DNA of 64,000 nt from an uncultured Parabacteroides sp. (GTDB lineage Bacteria; Bacteroidota; Bacteroidia; Bacteroidales; Tannerellaceae): positions 1 to 64,000 of the forward strand of contig URZO01000015.1 of NCBI GenBank assembly GCA_900552465.1, given 5' to 3'. The notes under the pieces are model-generated. The model ran no database searches, was not told the origin of the DNA, and worked only from the letters and a program-made list of their open reading frames with translations. How positions within the stretch are numbered: position 1 is the first letter of the stretch; every line of letters begins with the position of its first letter. Both the position numbers and the translations under genes were made by a program. Positions 62,435-64,000 of this stretch are shown one piece after another.

Positions 62435-63238
62435 TTATTTTGGAATGGAATCCTGCACGGCCACCGAATCTTTAGGCATATCGGTCAGACGGCCGTAATT
62501 ATATTTCATCAGGTTCAGACTATCTAAATAGACTTTATAGTAGGAAGAGTCTGCATTATTCATAAAGATATAGCCATACACCCGCTTGATCTGCTTGGTC
62601 GGAACCGTCTTCAAAGTCGTCTCGTGATAGCCGTCGCGGAGGATCTTGTCGTTGACGGTCACAATCGTATCGCCCTGGTCGGCACTGATACGCACTTCCG
62701 GCTTATAAGCCATATCCTTATTGAGGCCCCAGACATTCATCCCCAACACAAACGAGCTTCCGGACGAATAATTCGTTTCCGGTTTGACATCGAACGTCAC
62801 GCCGTTAAACAGCGCGCCCGGTTCCAGCCGGAGAGACGTGCGGCGAGGCCATATATCCACCGAGTCCTGCTTGGAGACAGGGGCAGCCGAAGCCTGCACA
62901 TCGCCCAATGCTTTCTGCCGGTTATTCAGGTCGGCCAGCACACGGTCGTACACCTTCATATAAATATCCAGGTTCCGGCCATACCAGACCAACGAACTGT
63001 CATATTCGGCCTGGGTGATACCATATTTGCGGAAGATAGACTGATACAAAGCCTCCTTCTGAGGATTATCAGGAAACGCCTTACTGTCCAGGTTGATCAT
63101 GGCTTCCGCCAACTGCATATCCACCTGTACAGCCTGCATTTTCTTTTCCGAAAGGATGCCATCCGGTACTTTGCTGCAAGCGACCGCCAAGACGCCCAAC
63201 AGCAAAACGACACTATATCTATGCAGTCTGTTCCGCAT
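62435..63238 (-). CDS. DUF4296-domain lipoprotein
   Basis: 267 residues with a lipoprotein signal (LLLGVLAVAC). The N-terminal DUF4296 domain is clear: VPDGILSEKKMQAVQVDMQL, AEAMIN and YQSIFRKYGITQAEYDSSLV. The C-terminal half is strand-rich and ends in a polar tail. Function is unknown; the gene commonly sits beside lspA in Bacteroidales, as here (12-nt gap). Confidence 0.85.
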   Translation of the reverse strand: MRNRLHRYSVVLLLGVLAVACSKVPDGILSEKKMQAVQVDMQLAEAMINLDSKAFPDNPQKEALYQSIFRKYGITQAEYDSSLVWYGRNLDIYMKVYDRVLADLNNRQKALGDVQASAAPVSKQDSVDIWPRRTSLRLEPGALFNGVTFDVKPETNYSSGSSFVLGMNVWGLNKDMAYKPEVRISADQGDTIVTVNDKILRDGYHETTLKTVPTKQIKRVYGYIFMNNADSSYYKVYLDSLNLMKYNYGRLTDMPKDSVAVQDSIPK

Positions 63239-63250
63239 TAATTTCTTCTA

Positions 63251-63865
63251 TTATTTTTCTTTTGAAAGACTTGTCGACAACGTGTGGCGATAGAACAGCA
63301 AGAGCAGGAAAACGCCTACACAAATAGCCGAGTCGGCCAGGTTAAAGATCGGACGGAAAAAGACAAACTCTTCTCCACCCCAGACCGGCACCCAATCAGG
63401 CAGAACCGTCTGTATCAAAGGGAAATAAAACATATCGACCACCTTTCCGTGCAACCAGCCGGCATAACCTCCGCCTTCCGGCATAAAAGTCGCCACCTGC
63501 CCGAAGCTATGATCGAACACCACGCCGTAAAAGACAGAGTCGATAATATTCCCGATCGCACCCGCGAAAATCAACGAGATACAAGCGATAAAACCGAACG
63601 TATAACGCTGTTTCACCAACTTATACAGGTAATATCCGATAAAGCCGACCGCCACGATACGAAATACCGACAGGAACAGCTTCCCGATCACCTCTATCCC
63701 GAACGCCATCCCCGGATTCTCTGTGAAGTAGAGGTAAAACCAGGGAGTGATCTCGATACTCTCATGCAACTGCAAGTGAGTCTTAATCCATATTTTAAGA
63801 GCCTGGTCAAGAATAAGGAGCAGCATTATAATTAACACTGCTCCCCAACCTTTGGAATATCTCAT
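63251..63865 (-). CDS. lspA: Lipoprotein signal peptidase (signal peptidase II)
   Basis: 204 residues, four membrane helices. The two catalytic aspartates are in GAIGNIIDSVFYG and WLHGKVVDMFYFPL; DQALKIWIKTHL and FTENPGMAFG are also conserved. It cleaves the signal peptide of lipidated prolipoproteins, of which this window encodes many. An extracytoplasmic insert (DHSFGQVATFMPEGGGYAG) before the second Asp is typical of Bacteroidetes LspA. It ends up between dksA-like and DUF4296 genes in one operon. Confidence 0.96.
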   Translation of the reverse strand: MRYSKGWGAVLIIMLLLILDQALKIWIKTHLQLHESIEITPWFYLYFTENPGMAFGIEVIGKLFLSVFRIVAVGFIGYYLYKLVKQRYTFGFIACISLIFAGAIGNIIDSVFYGVVFDHSFGQVATFMPEGGGYAGWLHGKVVDMFYFPLIQTVLPDWVPVWGGEEFVFFRPIFNLADSAICVGVFLLLLFYRHTLSTSLSKEK

Positions 63866-64000
63866 TTACTTAGCACCTCCCTGTTTAGCTTCGATACTCA
63901 AAGTAGCATGAGGCACTGCACGTAATCTTTCTTTCGGGATCAATTTACCGGTTTCGCGGCAAATACCGTACGTTTTATTTTCTATCCGGATCAACGCAGC
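63866..64000 (-). CDS. DksA/TraR-type zinc-finger regulator, C-terminal part (runs off the window)
   Basis: The last 44 residues of a gene that continues beyond the window, read on the minus strand: ENKTYGICRETGKLIPKERL, then RAVPHATLSIEAKQGGAK and stop. This is the C-terminal zinc-finger end of the TraR/DksA family, with one Cys of the pair visible (GICRETG) and the second position not Cys. Such proteins bind RNA polymerase. The stop codon directly abuts the lspA start codon, so the two are co-transcribed. Confidence 0.85.
   Translation of the reverse strand, partial: AALIRIENKTYGICRETGKLIPKERLRAVPHATLSIEAKQGGAK

Overview
The window looks like a chromosomal segment of a gut Bacteroidales, most likely Parabacteroides or a close relative. 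The evidence is two SusC/SusD pairs, an ECF sigma/FecR switch, a TamL-type lipoprotein Omp85, HU-like and VirE-like genes typical of the order, a tRNA without encoded CCA, and repeated matches to the Bacteroidales promoter (TTTG about 19 nt upstream of TAnnTTTG). The genus is inference; only the order is well supported.

Layout. 0.1-9 kb (minus strand): a glycan-utilisation locus running from ECF sigma factor through FecR anti-sigma, SusC with a signalling domain and SusD to a GH127-like glycosidase. 9-11.5 kb: an operon of a divergent ApbE, a secreted Gfo/Idh/MocA oxidoreductase and a two-helix membrane protein. 11.5-17 kb (plus): a DUF3298 lipoprotein, rsmG, an MBL hydrolase and gcvP. 17-24 kb (minus): a second SusD/SusC pair and a DUF4861 protein, with a 743-nt AT-rich upstream region bounded by 20-bp inverted repeats that may be an invertible promoter. 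24-27.6 kb: etfB, etfA and an acyl-CoA dehydrogenase. 27.6-29.5 kb: a REP-associated transposase with its REP hairpins, then a MATE transporter.

29.8-41.4 kb: a type I-C CRISPR-Cas locus. Array 1 (17 repeats) precedes cas5c-cas8c-cas7c-cas4-cas1-cas2, array 2 (22 repeats) follows it, and cas3 lies apart on the opposite strand behind a DUF1016/YhcG-like protein whose nuclease motif appears lost. The arrays mix two repeat families and share a nearly identical 199-bp, three-spacer block. 41.4-44.4 kb: a VirE-type P-loop protein and an HU-like protein, with TTGCAA repeat pairs at both ends and a 4 x 22-bp iteron-like array.

44.4-49.5 kb: an outer-membrane receptor divergent from a histidine kinase/response regulator pair, then tpx. 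49.7-53.6 kb: rmuC, a YfcC-family transporter and dinB in overlapping reading frames. 53.6-58.5 kb (minus): a probable L-fucose salvage operon (GH29 fucosidase, mutarotase, lactonase-like amidohydrolase, zinc dehydrogenase, L-galactose/L-fucose dehydrogenase-like AKR). 58.7-64 kb: tRNA-Arg(TCT), TamL, a TrmH-family methyltransferase, a hypothetical gene carrying an inserted repeat pair, a DUF4296 lipoprotein, lspA and the 3' end of a DksA/TraR-type gene.

The most unusual parts are the chimeric CRISPR arrays with compensatory stem changes, the inactivated-looking YhcG homologue next to cas3, the candidate invertible segment upstream of the second SusC, two unrelated 22-bp-period arrays, and REP-type hairpins inserted in frame in two genes. 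No homology search was possible, so family assignments rest on recognised motifs and gene order.
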